A DNA stretch of 64,000 nucleotides from contig NADL03000021.1 of NCBI GenBank assembly GCA_002205965.3, positions 434,001 to 498,000 of the forward strand. The letters run 5' to 3'. This DNA comes from Kappaphycus alvarezii. Taxonomy: Eukaryota; Rhodophyta; Florideophyceae; Gigartinales; Solieriaceae. Every line of letters starts with the position of its first letter. Position 1 is the first letter of the stretch. Shown piece after piece: positions 47,126 through 58,850 of this stretch. Below the pieces are notes generated by a model. The model was not told where the DNA came from and did not search any database. It worked only from the letters and a program-made list of their open reading frames with translations. The translations under genes were made by a program, and so were the position numbers.

Positions 47126-48430
47126 ATGACCACCCCCGCTATGTCGGGAGATTCTTCAAATGTTTCTGCGACCTTCAATGAGCCGGAAACATCAATTCAA
47201 ACAACTCCTATGTTTACAGAAACCCTGCCCCAGCCCACTTTAGATGTTGTGGACGATATCCAAAGGGAATTTATAACTAAAATTCGAATGTTGGAAACAG
47301 GTGACTCCATGACAGGTGGAGTTCTAATAAAAGCAGTTGTCGAGCTCTTTCTACCAGCTTCCTTTTTGGGGCGAATCTCCGTGCCATTACAGCACTACAC
47401 AAAGAGCTGAGGAATTTTCTGGACCGTCGAGGAGCAAATCTCGCCAGCATTCATCTCGACGGATACTTATGACGCTAGCCTCAAATCTGTACGCTGACAA
47501 TGACGAAAAGAGTGCAGTATCGAGATTTTGAGGGACTATTGCTGCAGATAGAAGGAATCAAAACGTAGATGTTTCAGCGTCTGTTCTTGCAAGTAGTGCA
47601 CCAACGCAATCAGATGTGACCCGCTCTGACAAACGCGCCATAACATGGCTATGAGACTCCAGAGAACAAAAAAAATTCTCAGGTGACATTGGAGAATGCT
47701 GGCAGGTGTTTGTTGACGATTATCGCCAAATTGCTCGCGACTACAACCTGAGCCCAACGCAGCGCCTACACTTCCTACATAACCTCTTAACGTGGGGGCA
47801 AAGTTTTTGTCTTGACTCTGTAAAGGCTATGGCCAATCGTTCCAACAGGAGGTTGACCAAATCGAGAGGGAATATAATTCCATTGTTCGACAGAACAAAG
47901 TGAAAAACTTTCTGAAATCGCTGCGAATGAGTAAGTATGTGACAGAGAGAATGGATGCTGCTACCACCCTAGAAAAAGATTTACAAGGTAGTTACGAAAC
48001 TTGCACGTCAAGCTACAGTTGCTCACCGGCGACGCCCACAAAGTGGAGTACCTTTCCTCCGCAGTCGCCGGCTATGAATGGGCGACAGAACCTCTTGCGC
48101 GGGTTTCCACCTGAAATCTGACTTTGCAACAGCTCTACGTGGAATTAGAAGCAGAACTACAGTTAAATAAGGAAACTTAAATTTCTCGCCTTAAAGATGG
48201 ATCAATAACAAGGCAACATCAGCGAGAATGCCCCAAGATGAAGACATCCCGGCATATTCTCTGTGTGCAAGGGAGATATGACACAAGCCGTCATCTATGC
48301 GCTCTTCCGACTACAAGAAGCCATCAAAAGTACAGCCAAGTTTGATCCTCTGTCTATTTCTGGATGCTTCAACTGTGGGGATAGATCTCATCTTGTAAGG
48401 ACTGCAGAAAACCGCTTAATGTAGCTCGTT
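47126..48430 (+). pseudogene. Element 3 gag with zinc knuckle
   Basis: The ATG at 47126 (MTTPAMSGDSS) opens an N-terminal acidic part. Then KKFSGDIGECWQVFVDDYRQ, YNLSPTQRLHFLHNLL and a Phe-x-Leu-Asp motif form the gag core. The knuckle CFNCGDRSHLV is at about 48367-48400, and the final Cys is reached only after a one-base slip. There are several stops. Confidence 0.7.
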
Positions 48431-48799
48431 CCGCTGCAAACAAGTTGGAGTATTACTCTCGGAAGAATTCGAATGTTGAGAACCGCACGCATCATGTTTT
48501 AGCCGAGCTTTGCTATCAGCTCGACCAACAGTCAGCCGAAGGTTCAGAACCCCCGGATAATCAGACCGAACAATCCGATCAACAGGTTTTCGAAAATCTA
48601 CTGTCAAGCATGGAGAGCCAGATATTACATTCCTCCACTCTCAACCCTCCCATGATTATCTGCCTACCCTTTCTTCTTTACCTTATGAAGATGAATCTGA
48701 TACTCCACAATTATGTTCTTCAGATAAGGAAGGCGCAATGGATACGATACTGCTAAAGAGTCAATAGCCACCATCCTAAGTGATGATGAGTCCGAGTTC

Positions 48800-49810
48800 A
48801 TCTTTTAGCCAGTGAGCTGGCGAGCACCATCCTTCACGGGGCGTGTGTTGATACCGGAGCACAAAATCTGTCATCGGCGCCGACACACAAAGGCCTACTG
48901 TCATTCAATGAGAGTACCATTCTCTCCGAAGGACATTGATGGTCACCGGTTCTACAAGTTCGGAGACAAGAGGTACAAGGGCATGGGTTTATTAATGTAC
49001 GCATCCCTGTGAATGCCACTACCTTTCTATCTTTTCAGGTCGAGGTTGTTGAAGTCAATGTTCCACTATTGTTGGGCTAGAGTTTCTGGATAACTACGAG
49101 GTTTCAATTGACCTGGCGAATAATAGGATCGTCCCTCGTAGTAAGGATGGGAGATCTACTCAAAGGAAACATGGTCATCTATTTATCGTCTGGGATGTAG
49201 CCAGCGAGATTCTGTTTACTGATGATGAGCTGCGGAAGATGCACCGCCATTTCTATCACCCAGAATCACAACGACTTTTCTCTGTGTTACGCCGAGCTGG
49301 CCTGGATTGTTCGCAAGGAACACTTGAGACATTGCAAAGAATTGAGGAGTCTTGTGATATATGTCAACGTTTAAGTGAGAAACCCAGCCGCTTCCGAGTT
49401 ACTTTACCGAACGATGACATTGTATTTAACTGTTCTGAGCTGCGATCTGTTCTCGCTCGAAGGTCACACTGCTTTGCACGTGGTTGAAAAGATACAAAGT
49501 TCAACTCCGCAGCGTTTCTCTTCCGTGAAACCACTGAGGAGATATGGAAGACTTTCGTCAGTATTTGGAGCACTCGTTACACTGGGCATCCAATAGAGCT
49601 TCATGCAGACGCAGGACCGCAGTTTCCTCCCTTCGATTCAAGAGTTTATGCCTTAGCCGGCATCAAACTGACATTGGCCGGAGTTGAAAGCCACAACTCA
49701 TTGGGAGTTGGCGAAAGGTACCATTCCTTTTTGCGGCAGATATACCGTAAGGTTAAATTGGAAATCCGACCATGGGGAAACGGGAGGTATTGGAGACTGC
49801 CGTTAAGGCT
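48800..49810 (+). pseudogene. Element 3 protease and integrase
   Basis: The protease reads GACVDTGAQNL (catalytic DTG) near 48838-48870 and VPLLLGLEFLDNYEVSIDL near 49055. The integrase zinc domain reads DDELRKMHRHFYHP, with paired cysteines in ESCDICQRL. After frame changes come LHADAGPQF, with the second catalytic Asp, and VESHNSLGVGERYHSFLRQI. This is the order of copia pol. Confidence 0.75.
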
Positions 49811-50339
49811 CCAACGATACCGCTGGGCCTAACGGATTAGCCCACGTTACTCGTTTTTGGCGTCATGCCTAGGATCCCTTTAACACCAAACCGACTTACC
49901 AACGCAAGTGGAGCGAATGACGGCCCTGGATGAAGCACGAAAAGAGATGGCTTGCGTTGCTGCTACCAATAAATCTCTAGGGCCCTCAGGAACAAACTCC
50001 CAGCTGCTACAATGGCTCACATTCGAATTGTGATGACGTTCTAGTATATCGTGACAACTCTGATCTTATGGGAAGGTCCTTACAAAGTGCTGGATGTATC
50101 TGGAAAGATCTTAAGCTGATGTCAGAGGAAGGCCTGTTCAGTTCTCGACAGACAGGGTCAAGCAATACAAGCATGAGGCCGGACCCAGCCAACCTATATC
50201 CAACGAAAACCCCCTTCAAGTTGTTGACGATGAATTCGTGAACTGAGGGGAGATGATGAAAATACGACAGCAGCGGAACCATTGGATATAACAGAGTTCA
50301 CCACCAATGAGACCTTTATTACCGAAGTACTAGGCAGAA

Positions 50340-51290
50340 GATCCAAAGGTCCAAAGCATAGAATTAGAGAGTGCGAAACAACAGGAGGCTTTGGGTCTGC
50401 TCAGCAGCGGGACTTTTGAGACTGTGAGCAGTGAGGACATACCGCAAAACGCCAACGTGTTAGGAGGGAGATTCGTTTTTCGTTGAAAAACGTTGGAACG
50501 CCAAATGAAAGCCCAAAAGCCAGATTTATCATTCGGGACACAGAGATAACGAGAAAGATATTGTTCACAACATGCCAATAATGCAAAAGAAATCCACTCG
50601 GATGATAATCTTTTGCTGCAGTTAAGGGATATCGAGTTTAGTAATGATATCACCCAACATATCTCAGACAGCGAACTGATGAAACGGGAGATATTCTTAC
50701 GACCCGTCCAGAGGATCTACTGTACTTTAATATTCAGCAAAATCAGCTTTTCCGGCTCCGTCTTCCTTTGTAAGGACTTTGTGACAGTGGTGATTACTGC
50801 ATGAACGCCATCCATCGTTATATGAAAGAACATCTTGGGCTTACATCTCTCACAGGTGACCCGTCAGTTTATGTCCTACAAAACACCGGAGGAAACGGGG
50901 CTTCAGGAGTATTTGGTATGTATATCGACGACTCCTTGGGAGCGGGTAATACAAATTCGACGCCTTAACAGAGCAAGTAAATATCGATTTCGAGTCAAAG
51001 CCTCGGAGTGGAATAATATGAATTTCTTTGGAATGTGTATCTGTCGAGGCAGTGATGGGTCTATTAGTATAGAGCAACGGGTATAAATTGGCCGGTTGTC
51101 TCTCTTGGCGGATGGTGCCTCCTTACAAGACTTCAGGAGTGTAAGAGCAGCCGCTTCATGGGCAAGTCATTCTAGTCCGGATATCATGTGGATTGTTAAC
51201 AAAACAGAACAGGTTACAGAAGAACAATTTGGCAAGGAAGCAGTCCAACTATCACAACTAGGACTGCATTGACCTATGATCGGGATTCCG
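50340..51290 (+). pseudogene. Element 3 reverse transcriptase and RNase H start
   Basis: Pieces read LGLLSSGTFETVSSEDIPQN, NVLGGRFVF, RFIIRGHRD, LCDSGDYWMNAIHRYMKE, MYIDDSLGAGN (YIDD box at about 50918-50950), EWNNMNFFGMCI, LADGASLQDFRSVRAAASW and SPDIMWIVNK. The 3' end of RNase H is not traceable past about 51290. Confidence 0.7.
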
Positions 51291-51946
51291 TGTGCATAGT
51301 AACTCCCCTGTCGAACCGCCGCCGCTGAAAGGGAAGCACAAGACATAGCCAGATATCAGGGCAACGGGCACCACTGGCGACACTGATTACTTTGATACAA
51401 CCTCTATGAACCGACTGCCCCTTTTTATCTCAGAATGGGAACCTTCACCCCTCTTACGAGTTTTAATGCTCCCCGTGCTGATAAGCTACGAAGGTAGTAG
51501 GGGTTTGTTCCCAGATTACCTAACAGGATCAGCCTCGTTCCAGTTCCAATCTTCACTCCCGGAGTGTGCCTCCCAGACATGCTTTCTATGTTAACGAAGG
51601 TGGCGGATTCTGTTGCCAGCCGAGTCCTGGACCAAACCAAGCCCTGGACCCACCAAACAAGATTCATCACTTTTCTGCATTACAGTATTCACTTGATAAC
51701 ATAGCCTATAAAGCGGCTTTTAGAGAGGAGTCTAAATACTGTAAATGTTCACCACACCATAGTACTGCACTGTACAGTACAGTACTGTACTGTACAAGAC
51801 ACAATCCATCATGCAATCTACGAAAATACTACCGTAAACGTTAAAAAATAACCAAGCAATGCAACAACACAAGCTTTGTGACTACATTGCCCTAACACTA
51901 CCCCATCCAACCTCCCAGCTCCCGAAACAGCCGACCAGCATCTCCG
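51291..51946. promoter_or_regulatory. Upstream region of DUF1995 gene with palindromes
   Basis: The first half is unassigned. At 51765-51797 lies a run of overlapping palindromes (CTGTACAGTACAGTACTGTA core) ending about 150 bases before the DUF1995 start codon at 51947. Function is inferred from position only. Confidence 0.4.
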
Positions 51947-52809
51947 ATGACCCTAGCGTCCTTTCTCACCCCCCGCCGCTCCTCCCCCCTCCCTGCATCT
52001 CTTCCGCCATGTCTCCGCACCCAAACGTCCGCGCCCTCAATCTCATCCCGCGCCCAAATCTCAAGCCCCCAATCCACCGCAGTTCTCACCCCCTCATCTT
52101 CCCCTCCCCGCCACCCTGTCTTCCCCAGACCATTGAACATGCCCTAGTTTCCAGTCAGAAATCCCTTGCTCACTTTCTGCTCCAGGGTGGCCGCTTTGCC
52201 CGCATCGAACTTCCCATGGGCCGCTCCCGCAAATTCTGGTACCGAATGTCCCCCCTTCACATGTCCGTCTCCGAGTCTCGTCTCCTCGCGCTTCACTTTG
52301 CTTCCATCTTTCGCACCCTCCGCGTTCTTCTTCTACTTCCTACTGCGGACGCGGAAACACAGCGCGTCGATGGCATTACCGTTGTCCACCTGGACAATTC
52401 GACAAATAGCGACGAGTTTGACATTCTCTTGGGGCGTGAGCACACTTTTGATGTCGTTATGGTCGCTGGCGTGTTGGAGACTCAGCGCTCGCGATTGGAA
52501 TCGGTTTTACCACCCTTTACAGAATCGGCAAAGGCGACTATCATGCTCAACTGTTTCTTGGATTCACCGCTTGGGGACACTCTGCCCGGTTTTGATGACG
52601 TTTACGTATGTCGTGCCATGGACAAGGTTGCCGTCTTCAAAGACGGTGTGGGAAAAGGGTGGGCAGTGTTTGTGGAAATCGCCGTGTTTGAATACGAATG
52701 GGTAGGCAACAAACCCGACGAATGGATACCTATCCAAGATGCCGTGCACCGCTTTGTCGCCGCTAAAGGAGCCCAGAAAACGGGCATCAACAGATTTACG
52801 CATCGCTAG
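51947..52809 (+). CDS. DUF1995-family protein, probably plastid-targeted
   Basis: The ATG at 51947 opens a Ser/Ala/Pro/Arg-rich segment with few acidic residues (MTLASFLTPRRSSPLPASL), typical of a transit peptide. A one-base slip in the C-run near 52125 leads to the mature part: PQTIEHALVSSQKSLAHFLL, GGRFARIELPM, ESRLLALHFASIFRTLRVLL, HTFDVVMVAGV, ATIMLNCFLD, FDDVYVCRAMDK and WAVFVEI. The first helix (P-x-(T/S)-(I/L)-E-A) followed by G-x-x-R-x-x-(V/I)-E-(L/F)-P and the late -NxxL-D- block are the DUF1995 layout, known from chloroplast proteins such as LPA3. The molecular role of the family is not firmly established. An ATG in the other frame at 51859 gives an unbroken 316-codon ORF but lacks the transit-like start. 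It is the alternative. The stop is at 52807-52809. Confidence 0.65.
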
Positions 52810-53024
52810 CCCGGGATGTGAAGCTGGCTTTTGGCCGTTTATGACCATCTCCAGCGTGTCAGTTTGGCCAATAAATGGCGATGAGATGGATCGCAAGAAC
52901 CGCCTCAAGGCGGAGAAGAAAAGAAACGCTAACAAGCGACCCTTCGGCTTTTTTTGACCGACAACCTAAGACCAGCCCGACACAGTCTATAATCAAGAAA
53001 ACAAGAGGCATTGCATCCTGTCCC
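52810..53024. other. Short convergent intergenic region
   Basis: About 215 bases hold the 3' ends of the DUF1995 gene (+) and the PAC1-like gene (-). An AAGAAAAGAAA purine stretch is present. No other feature is seen. Confidence 0.5.
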
Positions 53025-53760
53025 TCACATGTAAATACCGTCATAGGGCCCTCCACCCCTCCCCATCACCCGTCTCACCTCATCCACGCCCACTTCCTCC
53101 TCCACTCCCGCTAATTGCTTGATCACACGCATCACCTGTAACACCTCATCCACACTAACTCCGCCCCCTCTAGAATCTCCTGCCACACATACAGCCTTCC
53201 GTCCCCTCATCTCCGCCCAGCCATTACCGCACCCGCGACACCTCCCAGCAACGCAGGCTCCTTTAACGTGCCAAATCGCCAACAAGCTTATCATCCACTG
53301 CGGTAGTAGCCAACACACGCACACCATGTACACCCGCCCAAACGCCACACGCGTCGCTGCACAGACGACTAGAATTATACCAGTGGTTTGTACGTGATGG
53401 ATCAATGCTTGTGCAAATTGAAAGGCGCTGGAGTCGTCGATGGTTCGATCGGAAAGTGATACAATGGCATTATGCTTGAGGAGACCGTTGGTGGGTAACT
53501 GCAGGGAATGGGGGGTATGTGAGGAGCGGAGAAGGTAGCGGAAGGTTTAGGCAGGGGGGAAGGGTCGAGGGCCTGGAGGGCGAGTGAGGGTAGGTGGCCG
53601 AGGGAATTATGAGATGTGTCGCGTGGACTGGTTTGGAGGGTGTAGGGAGAATTGAGCTACGAGAGGCAGCTGCGGCAGAGGGGTTGTGGAAATGGGACGG
53701 GTCGTCGAAGGCACGCGACGATTGGAGAGAAGCATCTACAGATTGAGTGAACAGATCCAT
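53025..53760 (-). CDS. Proteasome assembly chaperone 1 (PAC1/PSMG1)-like protein, frame-disrupted
   Basis: The ATG at 53760 starts MDLFTQSVDASLQSSRAF, and the stop TGA is at 53025-53027. Across five single-base losses the minus strand reads SLGHLPSLALQALDP, LKHNAIVSLSDRTIDD, FAQALIHHVQTTGIILVVC, VHGVRVLATTAVDDKLVG, LKEPALLGGVAGAVMAG, RGRKAVCVAGD, VDEVLQVMRVIKQLAG and the end GGPYDGIYM. In PSMG1 the late LExPN(I/L)VxxLPAAVLSYCQVxxIPAxLY segment, the Val-Glu-Ala helix and the C-terminal S-N-(I/L)-Y-T tail occupy the same positions as LKEPALL...AGAVMAG, VDEVLQVM and DGIYM. PSMG1 pairs with PSMG2 to assemble the 20S alpha ring in the cytosol. The similarity is moderate, so another PAC-like protein is possible. 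Confidence 0.45.
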
Positions 53761-53939
53761 CACTCGGGGTCGGGGAATTGCGGGTGGGCTGTGAGTACGA
53801 TGTGGATCGGTGTGGTTGGGTGTAGACGGCTCAGCGGCCGAGTGCGGGGATCTGTGGAAGGTGACCGAATCTGTGAAATCAAGGACAGGACGCAGGCACT
53901 GTACGTACAGTACATTACTGCGCGAATTTAGTATAGCAC
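53761..53939. promoter_or_regulatory. Promoter side of the PAC1-like gene, palindrome
   Basis: ACTGTACGTACAGTACATTA at 53898-53917 lies about 140 bases upstream of the PAC1-like ATG, just outside the LTR of element 4. Any role is inferred from position. Confidence 0.35.
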
Positions 53940-54284
53940 TGCTGTCTTACAGTACTGTAATGCAGGGGGTTGTCGTAGGCACTGTAATGAGGACTACAGT
54001 GCAGCCGCCGTGCTGCATATTCAGTACATCGGTCAGCTCTCAGCAGGTACATATCCCCTCCCCGGAAGAGCAGACAAGGAGAACCAATGCAGCGTTGAGG
54101 TACCTAGTAGTCCGTTGTCCCCGAGTTGATCAGCCCTGCCCCTCTCACTCTCAGTAAATAATTCCTTTTTATTTAAAGCCACTCCTACACTAACCCTATC
54201 CCTACGTCTACTCCTCCACTACGCTTTCGACAAATACCCTTGATTGTACAAGAATACGACAGCGCCCACAGTTGTAGTAAATGC
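53940..54284 (+). repeat. Element 4, 5' LTR
   Basis: Begins TGCTGTCTTACAGTACTGTA and ends AAATGCA. It shares CACTGTAATGAGGACTA, CCCCGGAAGAGCAGACAAG, GTACCTAGTAGTCCGTT and CACTACGCTTTCGACAAAT with the 3' LTR. Confidence 0.88.
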
Positions 54285-54381
54285 AAAGATCCTGATTCGT
54301 TTCCCACCTTTTCGCGCTGTTCGAGCTTCCTTCTACTTCTACACCTCTCCCTTTTTCTTTATTCTGTCGCTTTAAATCGAA

Positions 54382-56770
54382 ATGGGCCCCATTGATCGTT
54401 CCCGTTTCAAGTTCACCTGCGAAAAGATTATAAAGAAGATTAATACATTATTATTCTCAGACGAGCCGTCAACAACGACATTGAATACTGCCAAATCGAC
54501 AATGGCATTTTTCTCTTCCGAAGCCGGACCGAGTGGCTCTTGGATTGACATATCATTTGCTTCCCTGGACGCCAAAGATGAATGTGAGTATCGTATGGAT
54601 TTCCTCCCGCCGCCAAATCAATTCTTCCAGGAGATTTCATCAATATCCCCGTGCTTCCAGTATTTGTCTATTATGATGACGCGACATTGTTTGATCTCCC
54701 CAATACACCGATGATTTTAAGATTCTAATATTCGGTGAAGACACTCAGAAGAAAAACAGGCACTTTTTCAATCTGGTATGGTTCTGTGATTTCATGGAAA
54801 TCGTCCCCGACTACGCCCAAATCGTTGTTGACGAGTTTAAACAGGAGAAAGAGTCTGCAAATCTGCCCTTAAATGCTAGAACTAACTGCAATAACCTTGA
54901 GCAAGTTCAAACCGAAAATCGGATTAGGGAAAATGAGCCAATTTGTAAACTTCACAGGCACAACAGCAGGGTTTAAAGGATTAGATCAATGGGACTCCCG
55001 ACTTTGCAAATGAAGAGTCAAACGCTCGTTTAACTTCGATTTCTGAACGATATTGCAAAATATGACAGTCGGTTTTGCGGAATAATATGAATAACGGCTA
55101 CTATGGTAGCACCTTAGCTATTGTTCTGGTATCAATGGGCACGAAGTTCCGTGCAAAGCAATTAATATTCAACAAATATTCATGGAATTCAAATTTAATG
55201 GAGACACGCATCAAAGCATTCCGAAACCTCAAGTTTTATGGCATTTTTGCACGCCCTTTTTGTTCATATCTGCGATGTTGCTACTGAAAACGATTTTGCG
55301 AGAATGAAGGAATAATATGAACTACGCAGAATCATTAAATTCAGGATGAGTGAGTGAGTTTCGGATGCAAGTCAGATTCAGATTACGGGCATTCTGTAGA
55401 CTGTCCGGCTGACATCCTTCGTGCATGAGAGAAACATTACCCATGTCTCCCAGGGGTTCACAAAGCAAGTCACCCACATCAAAGAGCTCGTATGCCAGTG
55501 TCCCGAGGCTTCCTACCGACTCCCGCACGGTCGCTTATAGAATGAACTATTTACGAAAAGCTGTAACGGAATTTCAGCATTGGGCACTCTTTCCGATTTA
55601 GTATTACGTCTCAGGGTTATTTGTCAAACTAATTCGCAATCACCCCCAATATGTAGACTCAAAATCAGCGTCAAATACGCCTCTTCACAGGCCCTCAAAC
55701 ATATAAAGATCTTACATAGTTGAAAATATGACTCGATATGCTCGCAACCAGAAAAACGTTCGTCGCCGGTAAAATCGCTTCGAATCCAAGAGTCACAACT
55801 CATATCATTGGCAAAAGAATTCTTTCGAAAATTCACGCAAATGAAATGAATGCGGCAGATGCAGGGCCTCTAACTTGAGTTCTAGCAACGTTTTTGCCCC
55901 GAGTGCAAACGAAGCACACGCCCGAAGCCGATGAAGAACGAGGAGTCATCCACACATCCTGGCTGATTCAATTAATTGTGAAGAGCAAAATTAATGGACC
56001 AAAAAACAAGATCGAGACGACCAGCGCCATTTAGAGGAGAATGAAGACCTTGTACAATTCTACTTTTCTTTTCCCGATGCAGAACAGCCCTTACAAGACG
56101 AAAAGATCGAGCATGCTGAAAAACAATTAGATGCCGTGGAACAAGATATAATTCTGACCTAAATCACCTCAGCTTTGAACGAACACGATCCAAGTTGTTC
56201 GGATTTTCGTCCAATTTGCGGGAGCATTAGAGTCACTTCATCGCCATAACAAAAATAATCTAAGGCAAGCATGAAGAAGATATGTTTATGGCCAAAATTT
56301 GTTGCAAATCTCAATAGGGAGCCCTGTTTAGATCGCCCAATTGGCTTAATTCGCCATATTGGAGCTATTAAATCTGTCGCTGGCACAAAGAACTCAGTCA
56401 AATATTCAACACTTTTGGAAGGCATAGGCGCAATATTCTATCATTCTGTAATAAGTTCGGGTTCACAGATGCAACTTTTAAATCCACGGGGAGCGTTTTC
56501 GTGCCATTTGATACGCTTCCTGGTACTCCATTCATAGGTGTTCACCTGGATATCGAAAATGCAGAAATAACGACTCTACTTTGAATGAACGTCCTCGATA
56601 AAGAATCCCTAACTACGTGTACGGTCTCCAACAGACTCTTCAATCTCGTTATACACAACTCTACGGACGTAATTCAGTTCTGTGTGGACAATTGGTACAT
56701 GCCCGTGGTTCAATCGGCAAGTAATCATCTATTCGCTAAAAAGGTTTCCCTGTGGAAACCTATGTAACAA
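54382..56770 (+). pseudogene. Element 4 gag-like and protease-like region
   Basis: The ATG at 54382 (MGPIDRSRFKFTCEK) opens a frame of 110 codons that could be the start of gag. It is followed by broken frames. At about 56440-56770 the segment FGFTDATFKSTGSVFVPFD, TLPGTPFIGVHLDIENAEI, MNVLDKESL and HNSTDVIQF matches the FGD...S.G...IP.P-PGG...DVV--DVP-L-GLD-MD...-R-L protease-region layout of this copia group. Start codons and joins are uncertain. Confidence 0.5.
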
Positions 56771-56989
56771 AGGCCTAGCTTTCGATATTAGATCCCCAGT
56801 TCTTCCATAGGCCAGCATCGAAGCTATTTATCCTTATCAAAGGTTCAGGACCGGAAGAAGCCTCCCACTGAAATGAAAAGTTACAGGAGATTTCAAAAAG
56901 GCATGATTCGTGCCAAAAAATCTATCACGTCGCTTCTATAATATTGGTCACTCTAGGTGCCGAAAGTTTGAAATTAAAAGAGTGTTTAT

Positions 56990-57190
56990 TCCTAGATATA
57001 ATGGGCATCGATATAACACCCGCGCTAAACATCGTGTACGGAGGAACTAAATTCTTCGCCGCCCAATTTCTGAGCAGCATTTCCACAGAATATTTTTAGA
57101 CAGTCATTGTCCTCTGTTGGGCTTCAATTTATAGTCTCGGAGAAGGATACCGCAAGAATGATCAGCATCGCAAAAGTGAACCTTACCTCA
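56990..57190 (+). pseudogene. Element 4 integrase core, truncated
   Basis: FLDIMGIDITPALNIVYGG, TKFFAAQFL and VLCWASIYSLGEGY correspond to the first catalytic Asp region of copia integrase (LD-M-IDGKPVLHVVD--T-F-AA-FL...CW---Y-G-P). The second Asp and the Glu region with GERYH are not found before RT starts, so the core appears internally deleted. Confidence 0.6.
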
Positions 57191-57419
57191 CTCTAGAAAA
57201 ATCTCTTCTACGTTTCTGGCAGATGTCGGACGGGGGTTTACCCAATTTAAGTCATCAGGTGATGACTGAATATTGGCGACAGAAGTACTGCACGAAAGCG
57301 ATAATTAAGCCAAAAACACAGATATAAATGCGCTAAAAAGAAAAGCATAAGGGAGCTACTAAAACGGAGGACTTTCAAGGTAATTATAAAGAAGAGATCC
57401 CACATAAAGAAAGCGTTGT

Positions 57420-58850
57420 ACCTGTTCGCTTCGTTCTATCTCTCCAAATATCAATAGAGTGGTAGATGAAGTACAAGGCACGCTACGTAATGGGCAGGCA
57501 TCGCGACAAAATGAAGATTATTGTGTACACCTCATCGACTCTACAACTTCAGTCCATTAAACTACTAAAATCCTATTAACAATAGTTGCAATCCATGCCT
57601 TTGAAGTTTGGACTGCGGATATCACTCATGCATTCCTACATGCCTCAGGGTCACTTGAGCGAGATATCTCCATCAAGGTCCCGTCCCAAAGTTTGAGCTT
57701 GAACCCAACTATTTCTTAGAGCTGCTCCGATAAATCTACGATCTTTCAGACACAGTAGACTTATGGCACAAAATGCTTTATGGGCTCCATCGCAAGGAAC
57801 TAGAAATGAGCCTTCCCGTTTTGACCCGTGCTCTATTATTTACTATCGGGAGTAGTCATAAAAGGGCCCAGCGAAACTTACGTAGATGATCTCCTCCGCA
57901 GCGGTAATGACAGGTTCCGAAAAAATCTCAAGCCTACCGAACAAAAGATTCGAAATGAAGGAACAATCTCCTTACCATCCGAGTTTACAAGATTTATCGC
58001 CGACGAGAAGAACGGTTACTTTTACATCGACCAATTCTTATACTTGCGCAAACTAGAGTGTCTTTCCGTTGACGCGCCCTGTCAGCTCTTCAGATCAATG
58101 CGCATGCGATTAGCATGGGTGTCCAATTCGAGTCCATACTGCCTACTTAACATAGCTTAGCCAGCGCAAGTCACAGAAAAACATTTTATGTCAATAGATC
58201 TGGGATACTCAGAGGAATTAGCAAGACAATAAAGTATGCCGTCGGTAACCGCGTCCGCCTGAAAATTCCCCTACTGGACTTGAATACCGTTAGCTAAGTC
58301 TGCTTTTCAGACTATTCGTTCCCAAACAATCAAAAAATTCCCTCAAAATTAGGCCAAGAGGTCTTCCTTGCGGGATGCAGAGGATATGGTAGTTCCTATG
58401 TACTTCAAGTCTTACAAATATAGACGAATAAAAAGATCATCTATGTTTAGGAGTTGATCGCTTTCAGTGACATGCTCGACATCTCTATTGCTCTTTCGGA
58501 AGAAGAACAGCAGTCTTGAACAAACCGGGCCCAGTTTACCTGCCAACAGATAGAAAAAGGCTTTTCGACAGTGTCTTGAAGGATAAAAGGGCTTCTGAGA
58601 AGATTAGTATGCTGGACGTCGCAGCTGCAAGAGAATGATTAAGTGAAAGAGTTATCTCATATATAGTCTTCGTTCGAAGCATAAAAACGTCGCCGCTGAA
58701 CTCACGAAAGAGATGAACCATTCCCTCCTTATTAAGGTCGTCATTACGGGCCACCTCAATGTCCAAGCAGCGATATGGGTCATCCATGCAGCGTATTTTA
58801 ACTTGAAAAAGGGTTCCTTGACAAAAAATTTTGTAAATTTCAGCAACTGA
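57420..58850 (+). pseudogene. Element 4 reverse transcriptase and RNase H
   Basis: Pieces read YKARYVMGRHRDKMKIIVYT, STLQLQSIKLL, AFEVWTADITHAFLHASGS, ETYVDDLLRSGNDRF (catalytic YVDD), FYIDQFLYLRKLECL, FRSMRMRLAWVSNS, LIAFSDMLDIS and ELTKEMNHSLLIKVVITGHL. This is RT to the end of RNase H in several frames. Confidence 0.75.

Larger units (their letters stand above)
47126..51290 (+). mobile_element. Old copia-like retrotransposon (element 3), no LTRs found
   Basis: Plus-strand gag, zinc knuckle, protease, integrase, RT and RNase H occur in copia order with many stops. It belongs to the same broad group as element 2 (CDSGDYW, MYIDDSLGAG, LGVGERYH). I could not identify matching terminal repeats, so its ends are uncertain. 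It may start as early as 46400. Confidence 0.75.

Noticed and set aside
51859..52809. Unbroken 316-codon version of the DUF1995 gene from the ATG at 51859
   Set aside because: Its first 90 residues are low-complexity Pro/Ser without family likeness. The ATG at 51947 in the neighbouring frame gives a good transit peptide, and the slip matches the pattern in other genes. Kept as an alternative.
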